Shown: positions 35,818 to 45,157 of the stretch, in pieces
How positions within the stretch are numbered: the stretch's first letter is position 1
How the letters are laid out: each line of letters starts with the position of its first letter
NCBI RefSeq assembly: GCF_024199795.1
Contig: NZ_JANADK010000001.1
Location: 7,626,001 to 7,690,000 of the forward strand
Origin: Bradyrhizobium sp. CCGB01
Lineage (GTDB): Bacteria > Pseudomonadota > Alphaproteobacteria > Rhizobiales > Xanthobacteraceae
Direction of reading: 5' to 3'
Length of the DNA: 64,000 nucleotides
Program-made: the position numbers and the translations under genes
Notes under the pieces: generated by a model
The model's database searches: none
The model's input: the letters and a program-made list of their open reading frames with translations, nothing else
What the model was told of the DNA's origin: nothing

Positions 35818-37011
35818 ATGACCTGCGCGAATCCCGCTGACCTCGCACAACGGAACGGAGCGTGGAGACATATCGGGCGGGTACTGACCGCAGCCGTGGT
35901 CGTGGTGGCGCTCGCCGGCTGCGAGGACAAGAACACGTTCGTGGCGCCGCCGCCGCCGAAGGTGGACGTCGCGACGCCCGTGGAGCGCGCGGTGACCCGC
36001 TATGTCGAGGCCACCGGCAACACCGCGCCGATCAAGAGCGTCGATCTCGTCGCGCGCGTGCAGGGCTTTCTGCAATCGATCGACTACCAGGACGGCAGCT
36101 TCGTCAAGCAGGGTACCCAGCTGTTCTTGATCGAGCCTGAGACCTACAAGCTCAAGCTCGAGCAGGCGAAGGCCGCCGAGGTCGGCGCGCAGGCGACGCT
36201 GAAGCAGGCCGAAGCCGATTTCAGGCGACAGACCGATCTGGTGCAGCGCCAGGTGGTCTCGCAGTCCACCCTCGACACATCGACATCGACCCGCGACAAC
36301 GCTCAGGCCAGTCTCCAGCAGGCCCAGGTCAATACGAGGCTCGCCGAAGTCAATTACGGCTACACCAACGTGACCGCGCCGTTCGACGGCATCGTCAGCG
36401 CGCACCTGGTCTCGGTCGGCGAGCTCGTCGGCTTCTCCTCCCCGACCCAGCTCGCGACCATCGTGGCGCTGGACCCGATCTGGGTGAACTTCACGGTCAA
36501 CGAGCAGGACGTCCTGCGCATCCGGGCCGAAGCGGCCCGCCGCGGGCTGACCGTCGCCGACCTCAAGCAGTTGCCGATCCAGGTGGGCCTCCAGACCGAG
36601 ACCGGCTATCCGCATCAAGGCCACCTCGACTACGTCTCGCCGACCCTCAATTCATCGACCGGCACGCTCGCGGTGCGCGGCGTGGTGCCCAACGACAAAC
36701 GGGTGCTGCTGCCCGGCTATTTCGTCCGCGTCCGCGTGCCCTTCGACCAGGAGAAGAACGCCCTCCTCGTCCCCGACACCGCGCTCGGCAGCGACCAGGG
36801 CGGCCGCTATCTTCTCGTCGTGAACAGCGACAACGTCGTCGAGCAGCGCAAGGTGCAGATCGGCCCTGTCGACAACGGCCTGCGCGTGGTCGAAAGCGGA
36901 CTGAAGCCGGACGACCGCGTGGTCACCGCGGGGCTGCTGCGCGTGATCCCGGGCCAGAAGATCGACCCGCAACTGACGAAGATCGGTCAGCCGCAGGCGT
37001 CGGCCAAGTGA
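35818..37011 (+). CDS. RND efflux transporter periplasmic adaptor subunit (lipoprotein)
   Basis: A 397-residue membrane-fusion protein that links an RND pump to an outer-membrane channel. A lipobox ALAGC (Cys35) predicts a lipid-anchored periplasmic protein. The body shows the biotinyl-lipoyl strand pairs (KSVDLVARVQGFLQSIDYQDG and NYGYTNVTAPFDGIVSAHLV), a coiled-coil hairpin (about 130-190), and a C-terminal beta-barrel and membrane-proximal part. I chose the ATG that gives MTCANPADL; one 25 codons upstream has no clear ribosome site. The permease follows 13 nt later. Confidence 0.92.
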   Translation: MTCANPADLAQRNGAWRHIGRVLTAAVVVVALAGCEDKNTFVAPPPPKVDVATPVERAVTRYVEATGNTAPIKSVDLVARVQGFLQSIDYQDGSFVKQGTQLFLIEPETYKLKLEQAKAAEVGAQATLKQAEADFRRQTDLVQRQVVSQSTLDTSTSTRDNAQASLQQAQVNTRLAEVNYGYTNVTAPFDGIVSAHLVSVGELVGFSSPTQLATIVALDPIWVNFTVNEQDVLRIRAEAARRGLTVADLKQLPIQVGLQTETGYPHQGHLDYVSPTLNSSTGTLAVRGVVPNDKRVLLPGYFVRVRVPFDQEKNALLVPDTALGSDQGGRYLLVVNSDNVVEQRKVQIGPVDNGLRVVESGLKPDDRVVTAGLLRVIPGQKIDPQLTKIGQPQASAK

Positions 37012-37024
37012 AGGGCTGCCAGCC

Positions 37025-40000
37025 ATGATCTCAAAATTCTTCATCGAGCGGCCGGTCCTCTCGAACGTCATCGCGCTCCTGATGATCCTGATCGGCGGCG
37101 TCGCGCTGTTCAACCTCGCGATCGCGCAATACCCCGACGTGGTGCCGCCGACGGTGCAGGTCACCACGCGCTATCCCGGCGCCAGCGCCAAGACCGTGAT
37201 CGACACCGTGGCGCTGCCGATCGAGCAGCAGGTCAACGGCGTCGAGGACATGCTCTACATGCAGTCCTACAGCGGCTCCGACGGCACCTATACGCTGACC
37301 GTGACCTTCAAGATCGGCACCGACCTCAACTTCGCGCAGGTGCTGGTGCAGAACCGCGTCTCCAGCGCGCTGTCGCAATTGCCGAGCGCGGTGCAGAACC
37401 AGGGCGTCACCGTGCAGAAGCGGTCGACTTCGATCCTGCTGTTCGTCACGCTGACCTCGCCGGACAAGACGTTCGACAGCCTCTATTTAAGCAACTACGC
37501 CACCATCAACATCCGCGACGAGCTCTCGCGCCTGCCCGGCGTCGGCAACGTCACGGTGTTCGGCGCCGGCCAGTATTCGATGCGGGTGTGGCTCGATCCG
37601 AACAAGCTGCTAGTGCGCAACCTCGTGCCGCAGGACGTCATCAACGCGATCCAGCAGCAGAGCCAGCAGGTCTCCGCCGGCCAGGTCGGCGCGCCGCCGA
37701 CGCCGCCGGGCCAGGCGTTCCAGTACACGCTCAACGTCAACGGCCGGCTCGACGACGCCACCCAGTTCGAGAACATCATCGTCAAAACGGGCACCAGCGG
37801 CGACGTCACGCGGGTGCGCGACGTCGGCTGGGTCGAACTGGGCGCACAGACCTACAGCCAGATCTTCTCGCTGAACAAGCAGCCGGCCACCGGCATCGGC
37901 GTATTCCAGTCGCCCGGCGCCAACGCACTCCAGGTCGAGCAGGCCGTCGAGAAGAAGATGACGGAGCTCGCCAAGCGCTTCCCGCAAGGCATCAAATACG
38001 ACACGCCGTTCGACACCACCAAGTTCGTGGAGGCCTCGGTGCACGAGGTCTACATGACGCTGATCGAAGCCGGCCTGCTGGTGCTGGTCGTGATCCTGGT
38101 GTTCCTGCAGGACTGGCGCGCGATGCTGGTGCCGGCAACCACCGTGCCTGTGACCATCATCGGCGCGTTCGCGGCGATGGCGGCGCTCGGCTTCACCATC
38201 AACATGTCGACGCTGTTCGCGATTGTGCTCGCGATCGGCATCGTCGTCGACGACGCCATCGTCGTGGTCGAGGGCGCCGCGCACAATATCGAGCAGGGCA
38301 TGAACGGCCACGACGCCGCGATCAGGGCGATGGACCAGCTGTTCGCGCCGATCGTTGGCATCACCCTGGTGCTGATCTCGGTGTTCCTGCCGGCCTCGTT
38401 CCTCGCCGGCCTGACGGGACGGATCTATTCGCAATTCGCGCTGGTGATCGCGGCGACCGCGCTTCTGTCCGCCATCAACGCGGCCACGCTGAAGCCGACG
38501 CAATGCGCGCTCTGGCTGCGGCCGACGGTGCCGCCGGAGCAGCGCAATTTCTTCTACCGCGGCTTCAACGCCGTCTATAACCGGGTCGAGCGGGGCTACA
38601 CGCGGCTCATTGGCGTGCTGTGCAGGAACAGCACGATCTCGGTCGCATTGGCACTGGTGCTGATCGGGATCGGCGGCTACGGCCTGTCGCGGGTGCCGAC
38701 CGGCTTCCTGCCGATCGAGGACCAGGGCTATCTGATCGCCGCGGTGCAGTTGCCCGACGGTGCCTCGCTGGAGCGGACCCAGAAGGTGCTCGACAGGGCC
38801 GCCGATATCATCAAGGACACGCCGGGCGTCGAACAGGTCATCACCATCGCCGGCATCTCCGCGCTCGACAACAGTGCCAGCCTTGCCAATGCCGGCGTCG
38901 CCTACATCATCCTGAAGGACTGGGGAGCCCGCGGCAAAGGCGAGGATTTGCGCTCGCTGGTGTACGGGCTGAACGACAAGGTCGCGACCATCATGGAGGC
39001 GCGCACGCTGGTGCTGCCGCCGCCGCCGATCCAGGGCATCGGCAACGCCGCCGGGTTCTCGATGCAGGTCGAGCTGCGCGACGGCAACAGCGATTTCGCC
39101 AAGCTCCAGGCCATCACCGGCGCGATGGTCTCCAACGCCCAGAGCCAGAGCGCGCTGCAGCGCGTGCAGTCCTCGTTCCGCTCGTCGGTGCCGCAATTCG
39201 ACGTCGAGATCGACCGCATCAAGACCCAGACGCTGCACGTCACCACCGATCAGGTGTTCGCGGCGCTCTCGACCTATCTCGGCTCGTCCTACGTCAACCA
39301 GTTCAACAAGTTCGGCCGCGTGTTCCAGGTCTATACCCAGGCCGATCCCGCGTTCCGCGTCACCGAGCGCGACATCGCCAACATGCAGGTCCGCAACTCC
39401 AACGGCGACATGATCCCGATCGGCACCGTCGCGACGATCACGCCGGCCACGGGCCCGTCGCTGATCAGCCTCTACAATCTCTATCCATCCTCGACCATCA
39501 TCGGCCTGCCGGCGCAGGGCTATTCCTCGGGGCAGTCGCTGAAGCTGATGGAGGAGATCGCGGACAAGACGCTGCCGCCGGGCACGGGCTATGAGTGGAC
39601 CGCGATGTCCTATCAGGAGAAGGCGGTCTCGAACCAGATCTACTGGGTGTTCGGCCTCGCCATGCTGCTGGTCTATCTCGTGCTCGCCGGCCAGTACGAG
39701 AGCTGGTACGCGCCGATCTCGGTGATCCTCGCGGTGCCGCTGTCGCTGATCGGGCCCATGCTGGTTCTCAACGGCCTCAACATCGACAACAACCTCTATT
39801 GCCAGATCGGCCTGATCCTCCTGATCGCGCTGTCGGCCAAGAACGCCATCCTGATCGTCGAGGTCGGGCTCGAGTTGCACAACCGCGACGGCAAGCCGGT
39901 GCTGGAATCCGCGATCGAGGCGGCGCGCGCCCGCTTCCGGCCGATCCTGATGACCTCGTTCGCCTTCATCCTCGGCGTGGTGCCGCTGGTGGTCGCGACC

Positions 40001-40177
40001 GGCGCCGGCGCCAGCGCGCGCAAGTCGATCGGCATCACGGTGTTCTCGGGCATGCTGGCCTCGACCTGCCTCGCCGTGCTGTTCGTGCCGGCCTTCTTCG
40101 TGGTGGTGCAGCGGTTCGAGAACTGGCGCGCGTCGAAGAAGGCGAAGGCCCAACCGGCGGTGGAAGCGAAGTCCTAG
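37025..40177 (+). CDS. RND efflux pump permease (HAE1/AcrB family)
   Basis: A 1,050-residue inner-membrane, proton-driven efflux pump. The start ISKFFIERPVLSNVIALLMILIGG is the standard first helix. Two sets of six helices flank large periplasmic domains. The proton-relay acids in helix 4 are in IGIVVDDAIVVVEG, and GLALLLVYLVLAGQYESW precedes helix 8-9. The final helices are followed by a short basic tail. Adaptor upstream, no outer-membrane factor adjacent. Likely substrates are hydrophobic compounds; specificity cannot be read. Its stop codon overlaps the stop of the convergent antiporter gene (bases 40174-40177, CTAG). Confidence 0.95.
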   Translation: MISKFFIERPVLSNVIALLMILIGGVALFNLAIAQYPDVVPPTVQVTTRYPGASAKTVIDTVALPIEQQVNGVEDMLYMQSYSGSDGTYTLTVTFKIGTDLNFAQVLVQNRVSSALSQLPSAVQNQGVTVQKRSTSILLFVTLTSPDKTFDSLYLSNYATINIRDELSRLPGVGNVTVFGAGQYSMRVWLDPNKLLVRNLVPQDVINAIQQQSQQVSAGQVGAPPTPPGQAFQYTLNVNGRLDDATQFENIIVKTGTSGDVTRVRDVGWVELGAQTYSQIFSLNKQPATGIGVFQSPGANALQVEQAVEKKMTELAKRFPQGIKYDTPFDTTKFVEASVHEVYMTLIEAGLLVLVVILVFLQDWRAMLVPATTVPVTIIGAFAAMAALGFTINMSTLFAIVLAIGIVVDDAIVVVEGAAHNIEQGMNGHDAAIRAMDQLFAPIVGITLVLISVFLPASFLAGLTGRIYSQFALVIAATALLSAINAATLKPTQCALWLRPTVPPEQRNFFYRGFNAVYNRVERGYTRLIGVLCRNSTISVALALVLIGIGGYGLSRVPTGFLPIEDQGYLIAAVQLPDGASLERTQKVLDRAADIIKDTPGVEQVITIAGISALDNSASLANAGVAYIILKDWGARGKGEDLRSLVYGLNDKVATIMEARTLVLPPPPIQGIGNAAGFSMQVELRDGNSDFAKLQAITGAMVSNAQSQSALQRVQSSFRSSVPQFDVEIDRIKTQTLHVTTDQVFAALSTYLGSSYVNQFNKFGRVFQVYTQADPAFRVTERDIANMQVRNSNGDMIPIGTVATITPATGPSLISLYNLYPSSTIIGLPAQGYSSGQSLKLMEEIADKTLPPGTGYEWTAMSYQEKAVSNQIYWVFGLAMLLVYLVLAGQYESWYAPISVILAVPLSLIGPMLVLNGLNIDNNLYCQIGLILLIALSAKNAILIVEVGLELHNRDGKPVLESAIEAARARFRPILMTSFAFILGVVPLVVATGAGASARKSIGITVFSGMLASTCLAVLFVPAFFVVVQRFENWRASKKAKAQPAVEAKS

Positions 40178-42441
40178 GCCTTCTCCGCCGGCGCCTGCCG
40201 CGCCTCGCCGCTCGACACCAGCAGCACCGAGACCTTCGACTGCCGCAACACGGCGTCGGCAACGCCGCCGAAGGACAGATGGTCGCCCTGGATGCGGTCG
40301 ACGCCCATGACCACGAGATCGATATCGGTGGCGCCGATCTCGCGCAGGATCGCCGCCTCCGGCGCCCGGTTCACGCGCAGTGTCGTGGTGATGTCGACGT
40401 CGTAGCGGGCGGCGAGATCGCTGGTGTCCTTGAGGACGCCATCCTCCCGGCTCAGCCCGCGGGACGGGCTGCGCTGCGCGCCCTTGTCGCGCGTCGTCGC
40501 GACATAGATCACCCGGAGCGAGCCCGATCCGGCCTGCGCCAGCGCGACCGCGACCTCGGCGCCGCGCTTGGAGACGCCGCTGCCGGAGACCGGAACGAGG
40601 ATGTTGAGCGCGTCGGGCATCGGCTGCTTCAGATGCTTGCCCTTGGCTGCGACGATCGCAAGCGGTCCTTCGAACGTTGCGGCGATGTCCTCGATCTTGC
40701 GATCGAAGCGATCCTTGGCGGCAGTAACCTTGTCGACGCCGACGACGAGCAGATCAAAACCCTTCCGCGCTTCCTCGGCGATCGTCTCGCCGAGCTCCGC
40801 GCGCCCCGCCCGGGTGACGACATCAATGCTGCCGGCGTTGCCTTCGCCGTGGGCGGACACGGTTTCGGCGGCCTTCTTCACCACGGCTTCGTGGCTCTCC
40901 TCCTCGTCGCGGCCCTTCTCCTGCTCTTCCGCGCGCCTGCCGATATGCAGCACGGTGATCGGCAGGCCGCGCATGCCGGCGATCTGGCCGGCGACATGCG
41001 CGGCGAAAGTGGCGTTGACGCTTTCGTCCACCGCCAGCAAGGGACGCTCGAGATTGGCGATGAAACCGCGCTTCTCGAATTCCTCCCGCTCCAGGCGCTC
41101 CTTCTCCTCCTTGTTCATCGGCAGCCTTGCCAGCGCCGCGCGCAGCATCGGCGGCATCGCCATCGTCGTCACGATCGCCATCGTCACGATCATCGTGAAC
41201 AGGTTCTGGCTGAGCACGCCGATGGACAGGCCGATGGTCGCGATGATCACCTCGGTGGAGCCACGCGCATTCATTCCGCTCGCGAGCGCCAGCGATTCCC
41301 GCGTGTTCAGGCCACCTACGGTGCCGCCGACGAAGGCGCCACCGAACTTGCCGACGCTGGCGATCACGACCACCAGGCCGGTGAGCATCAGGAGATTGGG
41401 ATCGCGAAGCACCGAGAGATCGGCGCTGAGGCCTGCAAGGCCGAAGAACACCGGCATGAAGAAGCTCGAGATCAGGCCGCGCAGGCGCTCGTCGATCTGC
41501 TTCGTCAGGATCGGGGATTCGCCGACCAGGATGCCGGCGACGAAGGCGCCGAGCACGGTATGCACGCCGATCAGATGCGTGATCAGCGCCATGACGGACA
41601 TCAGCAGCAGGATCACCGTGATGACGGGCGCAGTGCTGACGAGATTGTCGTTGGCCCAGCGGATGAGCTGAAACACCAGCCTGCGGCCGATGGTGAAGCT
41701 GACGGCAAGGAACGCGAGCGTGCCGAGCACCGCCTTCGCCACCGAGGCGATATCCAGCGTCCCATGCGAGGCCAGGCTGAAGATGACCGCGATGATGATC
41801 CAGCCGATGGTGTCGTCGATGACGGCGGTCGCGACGATGATCTGGCCGACATTGCGGCGCATGAAATTCATCTCGCGCACGACCACGGCGACGATCTTCA
41901 CCGAGGAGATCGACAGCGCCGTGCCCATGAACAGCGACGCCACGAGGCGTTCTTGCGGATTGGGCAGCAGCGCATCAGGCAGGAACTCGCCGAGCGCAAA
42001 ACCGCAGGCAAAGGGCACGAGGATGCCGGCGATCGAGATCGCGATCGCCGCCTTGCCGACCTTCCTGACCAGCTTGAGATCGGTCTCCATGCCGGTCAGC
42101 AGCAACAGCAGCAGGATGCCGAACTGGGCGATGCCGTCGATCATCGCCTTCTGCTCGGGAGTCTTCGGGAAGATGGCGTGCTGCGCCTCCGGCCAGATCC
42201 AGCCGAACAGCGACGGCCCCAGGATGATGCCGGCGAGCAGCTCGCCGATCACCGAGGGTTGGCCGATCCGTTGCATGATCTCGCCGAGGCCGCGACCGAC
42301 GGCGATCAGCAGCACGATCTGCGCGACCAGCAGGAATTCCGAGGGACCGGCCGATTTGCCGCCCTCGGCGCCGGCCGCAATGGTGGTGAGGACAAGCGCC
42401 GCGGGGACAAGGCCGACCGGTCGGAGCAGGCTCCACTGCAT
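40174..42441 (-). CDS. Cation:proton antiporter with C-terminal universal stress protein domains (KefB-like)
   Basis: A 755-residue membrane protein. The first ~420 residues are a CPA2-type antiporter with about 12 helices (LLVAQIVLLIAVGRGLGEI, GELLAGIILGPSLFG, the acidic GILLLLLLTGMETDL, and ATAVIDDTIGWIIIAV with the Asp pair of ion exchange). The C-terminal ~290 residues hold two universal stress protein units (ERPLLAVDESVNATFAAHV, and MPDALNILVPVSGSGVSKRGAEVAVALAQ), likely nucleotide-binding control domains. It probably exchanges K+ or Na+ for protons in pH or osmotic stress. The gene ends on shared stop bases with the RND permease. Confidence 0.92.
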   Translation of the reverse strand: MQWSLLRPVGLVPAALVLTTIAAGAEGGKSAGPSEFLLVAQIVLLIAVGRGLGEIMQRIGQPSVIGELLAGIILGPSLFGWIWPEAQHAIFPKTPEQKAMIDGIAQFGILLLLLLTGMETDLKLVRKVGKAAIAISIAGILVPFACGFALGEFLPDALLPNPQERLVASLFMGTALSISSVKIVAVVVREMNFMRRNVGQIIVATAVIDDTIGWIIIAVIFSLASHGTLDIASVAKAVLGTLAFLAVSFTIGRRLVFQLIRWANDNLVSTAPVITVILLLMSVMALITHLIGVHTVLGAFVAGILVGESPILTKQIDERLRGLISSFFMPVFFGLAGLSADLSVLRDPNLLMLTGLVVVIASVGKFGGAFVGGTVGGLNTRESLALASGMNARGSTEVIIATIGLSIGVLSQNLFTMIVTMAIVTTMAMPPMLRAALARLPMNKEEKERLEREEFEKRGFIANLERPLLAVDESVNATFAAHVAGQIAGMRGLPITVLHIGRRAEEQEKGRDEEESHEAVVKKAAETVSAHGEGNAGSIDVVTRAGRAELGETIAEEARKGFDLLVVGVDKVTAAKDRFDRKIEDIAATFEGPLAIVAAKGKHLKQPMPDALNILVPVSGSGVSKRGAEVAVALAQAGSGSLRVIYVATTRDKGAQRSPSRGLSREDGVLKDTSDLAARYDVDITTTLRVNRAPEAAILREIGATDIDLVVMGVDRIQGDHLSFGGVADAVLRQSKVSVLLVSSGEARQAPAEKA

Positions 42442-42465
42442 GCAGGTGTCTTTCCCCCTTCACTT

Positions 42466-42517
42466 GCCCCGGTGACGGGGCCACGGGGATAGAACCCGCG
42501 GGAGGTGGAGCGGGTTC
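42466..42517. promoter_or_regulatory. Two inverted repeats in the antiporter upstream region
   Basis: GCCCCG-GTGA-CGGGGC (42466-42481) and GAACCCGC-10 nt-GCGGGTTC (42492-42517) are perfect stems, beginning 25 nt before the antiporter start codon. They would be in its mRNA leader if transcription starts upstream of them. Confidence 0.35.
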
Positions 42518-42692
42518 CCGCGGCTTGCAGCGGGGGACGAAAACAAAAAGCTCGAAAACAACCCCATGCACAGTAGCGATGGCGTTGAAAAAGCTCGAGA
42601 AAATTTCGGCCTTACCGAATCTATTTGCTCCGTCGGGCAAAACACCGGCATAATGGCATCATGGGTGGCATGCGTGGCCTGCCTCCTCATCC

Positions 42693-42800
42693 CCCGTCAT
42701 TGCGAGCTTCTCGGTCAATGCGAACGAAGCGAAGCAATCCAGAGTCCCTCCGCGGAGGTAGCCTGGATTGCTTCGTCGCTACGCTCCTCGCAATGACGGG
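42693..42800. repeat. Palindromic intergenic repeat, type E
   Basis: Outer arms CCCGTCATTGCGAG and CTCGCAATGACGGG are exact reverse complements (14 bp); inner arms GAAGCAATCCA and TGGATTGCTTC pair as well, so the whole can fold into one long hairpin. It is a dispersed type I know from Bradyrhizobium-like genomes. It fills most of the 367-base gap between antiporter and transporter genes, which otherwise holds only the antiporter leader; no gene is seen there. Confidence 0.8.
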
Positions 42801-42808
42801 CAGAGAGC

Positions 42809-43981
42809 CTAGGCCGCCTGCGGCGACCTGATCTCGCGCGGCAGGATGATCGCGGCGGCGATCGCCAGCAGGCAGAGCGCGGCGAACGCATGCAGCATGG
42901 TGACGAAGCCGCCCTGCTCGTAGAGCCATGCGACCAGGCCGACGGAGGCACCGGCGGCGGTGAAGCCGATGAAATAGCGCACGGCATAGGCGCGCGAGCG
43001 CCATTCCTCGCTGGTGTATTTGCCGACCATGGCGTCGTTGACCGTGACCTGCCCGAACGCGCCCATGACGATGCCGATCGAGACCAGGATCAGCGGCAGA
43101 TTGGACAGGCTCGCGGCCAGATACAGGAACGGCGCCAGCATGAAGGACAGCGGCAGCGCCACCGTCTTCAGCGAATAGCGGTCGAGCAGCCGGCCGATCG
43201 TGTACTGCGTCATCGCGCCGAACACGTAGACGCAAGCCGCGATGACGCCGAGCAGCGCCGGGCTTTTGGTGAGATCGGCGAGCCGTTCCGCGAACAGCTT
43301 TGGCAGCGCCACGGTGACGGCGTTGAACGTGGTCGAGATCGCGATCACGACGATCAGCAGCGACAGGATCACCCGCCACATGTCCTGCTTGGCGACACGC
43401 GCCTGGGCGGCCGCCTGCTTCGAGCCCTTGCGGTCCTCGTGCACGACCATCATCGCGAAGGCGATGCCGATCAGGATCGTCACGATGCCCGGAATGATGA
43501 AGGCAAAGCGCCATCCAAAATACTGGCCGATGACGCCGGTGACCAGCGCGGACGAGGCGACACCGAGATTGCCCCAGACGCCGTTGATGCCCATCTCGCG
43601 GCCCAGCCTGTCGGCATAGGACACGATCATCGCGGTGCCGACGGGATGGTAGATCGAGGCAAAGATGCCGATGGCCAGCAGCGCGGCACCGAGCTGCGCC
43701 GGGGTCTGCACGAAGCCGACCGAGATCATGGAGAGGCCAATGCCGACGAAGAAGATCAGCATCATGTGGCGGCGGCTCCAGCGGTCCCCGAGCCAGCCGG
43801 TGAGCAGCGAGCCCGCGCCGAACGCGACGAAGCCCGGGGTCGCATAGGGCAGGAGCTCCGAATAGGCCATGCCGAGCGCGGGCCCCATGATGATCACCGC
43901 GGCGGCGAAGATCAGCATCGAATAATGGTCGATGAAATGGCCTGCGTTGACGAAACTGATCACCCGGCTGGGACTGTTCAT
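42809..43981 (-). CDS. MFS transporter
   Basis: A 390-residue, 12-helix inner-membrane transporter of the major facilitator superfamily. It starts MNSPSRVISFVNAGHFIDHY, close in style to fosmidomycin-resistance (Fsr-like) and related proton-driven exporters; IFASIYHPVGTAMI and GREMGINGVWGNLGV also fit that branch. AGGAGAGG lies upstream of the ATG. An open frame running much further upstream is not supported and overlaps the divergent regulator. It is 60 nt from, and divergent to, the AraC regulator gene, which is probably its controller. It may export a drug or metabolite. Confidence 0.88.
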   Translation of the reverse strand: MNSPSRVISFVNAGHFIDHYSMLIFAAAVIIMGPALGMAYSELLPYATPGFVAFGAGSLLTGWLGDRWSRRHMMLIFFVGIGLSMISVGFVQTPAQLGAALLAIGIFASIYHPVGTAMIVSYADRLGREMGINGVWGNLGVASSALVTGVIGQYFGWRFAFIIPGIVTILIGIAFAMMVVHEDRKGSKQAAAQARVAKQDMWRVILSLLIVVIAISTTFNAVTVALPKLFAERLADLTKSPALLGVIAACVYVFGAMTQYTIGRLLDRYSLKTVALPLSFMLAPFLYLAASLSNLPLILVSIGIVMGAFGQVTVNDAMVGKYTSEEWRSRAYAVRYFIGFTAAGASVGLVAWLYEQGGFVTMLHAFAALCLLAIAAAIILPREIRSPQAA

Positions 43982-44041
43982 TCCGAATCCTCTCCTGCTC
44001 CGAAATGGGTTATATGTCTTGGCCATGACGGGATGCCGCCA

Positions 44042-44842
44042 ATGACTGTCTTGGAAACGCCAATCCTGCGGGAGGTCCGGAGCAATCATCGCTCGCCCGC
44101 GGGCGTGCACCTGGTCGCCCGCGACTATCCCAAGGGCATGCGGATCGATCCGCACATGCACCGCGAGGCGCAGCTGATCTATGCGGCCAAGGGCACCATG
44201 CAGGTGACGACGCCCGGGGGACGCTGGCTGGTGCCGCCGGACCGTGCGGTCTGGGTGCCCGCCGGGCTCGAGCACGCCCTCGACCTGCTCGCCGACATCG
44301 AGATGCGCACGCTGTATTTCGACCTGTCCTGGCTCAAGCGCCAAAAGCGCTATGAGGGCCTGACCAGGGAATTCGTGGTGCGGGTATCGCCACTGCTCAA
44401 TCAGGCGATCCTCGCGCTGTTCGACGCGCGCAATACGGAAGAGCGCACCGAGCTGCTGGTCCGTCTGGTGATGCTGGAATTGCACCAGGCCGAGGATTCC
44501 GCGACCTTCGTGCCGCTGCCGCACGAGCCGCGCTGCCGCCGCGCCGCGATGATCGTGCTCGACGACCCCACCGGCCTGCACGACATCGACACGCTGGCGC
44601 GCGAGGTCGGAACCTCCGCGCGCACGCTGTCGCGGCTGTTCTCAACGGAGACGCAGCTGAGCTTCAAGAGCTGGTGCCAGCGCGCGCGGATCGCGGCAGC
44701 GATCCGGCGGTTGTCGACGGACACCAATGTGTCGATGAAGCAGCTCGCGACCCAGCTCGGCTATGCCAGCGTGTCGGCGTTCTCGGCCGCGTTCCGGCAG
44801 GTGACGGGCCGGACGCCGACGGAGTTTGCGGGGAAGGGGTGA
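44042..44842 (+). CDS. AraC family transcriptional regulator, NimR-like
   Basis: A 266-residue regulator with an N-terminal cupin-type sensor domain (RIDPHMHREAQLIYAAKGTM and WLVPPDRAVWVPAGLEHAL) and a C-terminal AraC double helix-turn-helix (LHDIDTLAREVGTSARTLSRLF, VSMKQLATQLGYASVSAFSAAF, ending TGRTPTEF). This layout and a divergent MFS exporter gene match the NimR/NimT arrangement of Escherichia coli in style. A start three codons earlier (44033) is equally possible. It probably controls the divergent transporter. Confidence 0.9.
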   Translation: MTVLETPILREVRSNHRSPAGVHLVARDYPKGMRIDPHMHREAQLIYAAKGTMQVTTPGGRWLVPPDRAVWVPAGLEHALDLLADIEMRTLYFDLSWLKRQKRYEGLTREFVVRVSPLLNQAILALFDARNTEERTELLVRLVMLELHQAEDSATFVPLPHEPRCRRAAMIVLDDPTGLHDIDTLAREVGTSARTLSRLFSTETQLSFKSWCQRARIAAAIRRLSTDTNVSMKQLATQLGYASVSAFSAAFRQVTGRTPTEFAGKG

Positions 44843-44866
44843 GGTCGCCGCCAAGCCGCAAGAAAT

Positions 44867-44992
44867 CGTAGGGTGGGCAAAGCGACTTGTCCGCCGTAGC
44901 TCGAAGAGCGAAGGCGGAAGCGTGCCCACCTCTTTCGCTGTCGTCGAGAGAGATGGTGGGCACGGCGCAAGTGCGCCTTTGCCCACCCTACG
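44867..44992. repeat. Palindromic intergenic repeat, type A, copy 1
   Basis: Outer arms CGTAGGGTGGGCAAA (44867-44881) and TTTGCCCACCCTACG (44978-44992) are exact reverse complements; inner GTGCCCACC and GGTGGGCAC also pair. The second copy is at 63727. The 315-base gap before malonyl-CoA decarboxylase holds this repeat and a short leader; no gene is seen. Confidence 0.8.
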
Positions 44993-45157
44993 GCAGCGGT
45001 GCCCTCGGTGACATTGTCCGCATTCAACGGCATGACGGCATTCTTGCAATGCACGGCCCAACTAAAGATGCCGCATTCCCCTGCTTGATTGTGATCGGCT
45101 TTCACCTAAATCCCGTGTAAGCTTCCGCAGCGCACAAACCGAAATCGAAAAGCTCCG

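Noticed and set aside
37610..40153. An 847-codon open frame antisense to the RND permease
   Set aside because: It mirrors the permease gene and gives a low-complexity Arg/Asp/His-rich product with no family signal.
39595..42492. A 965-codon plus-strand open frame spanning the RND permease end and the antiporter
   Set aside because: It overlaps the two real genes in the wrong frame or strand and lacks any domain.
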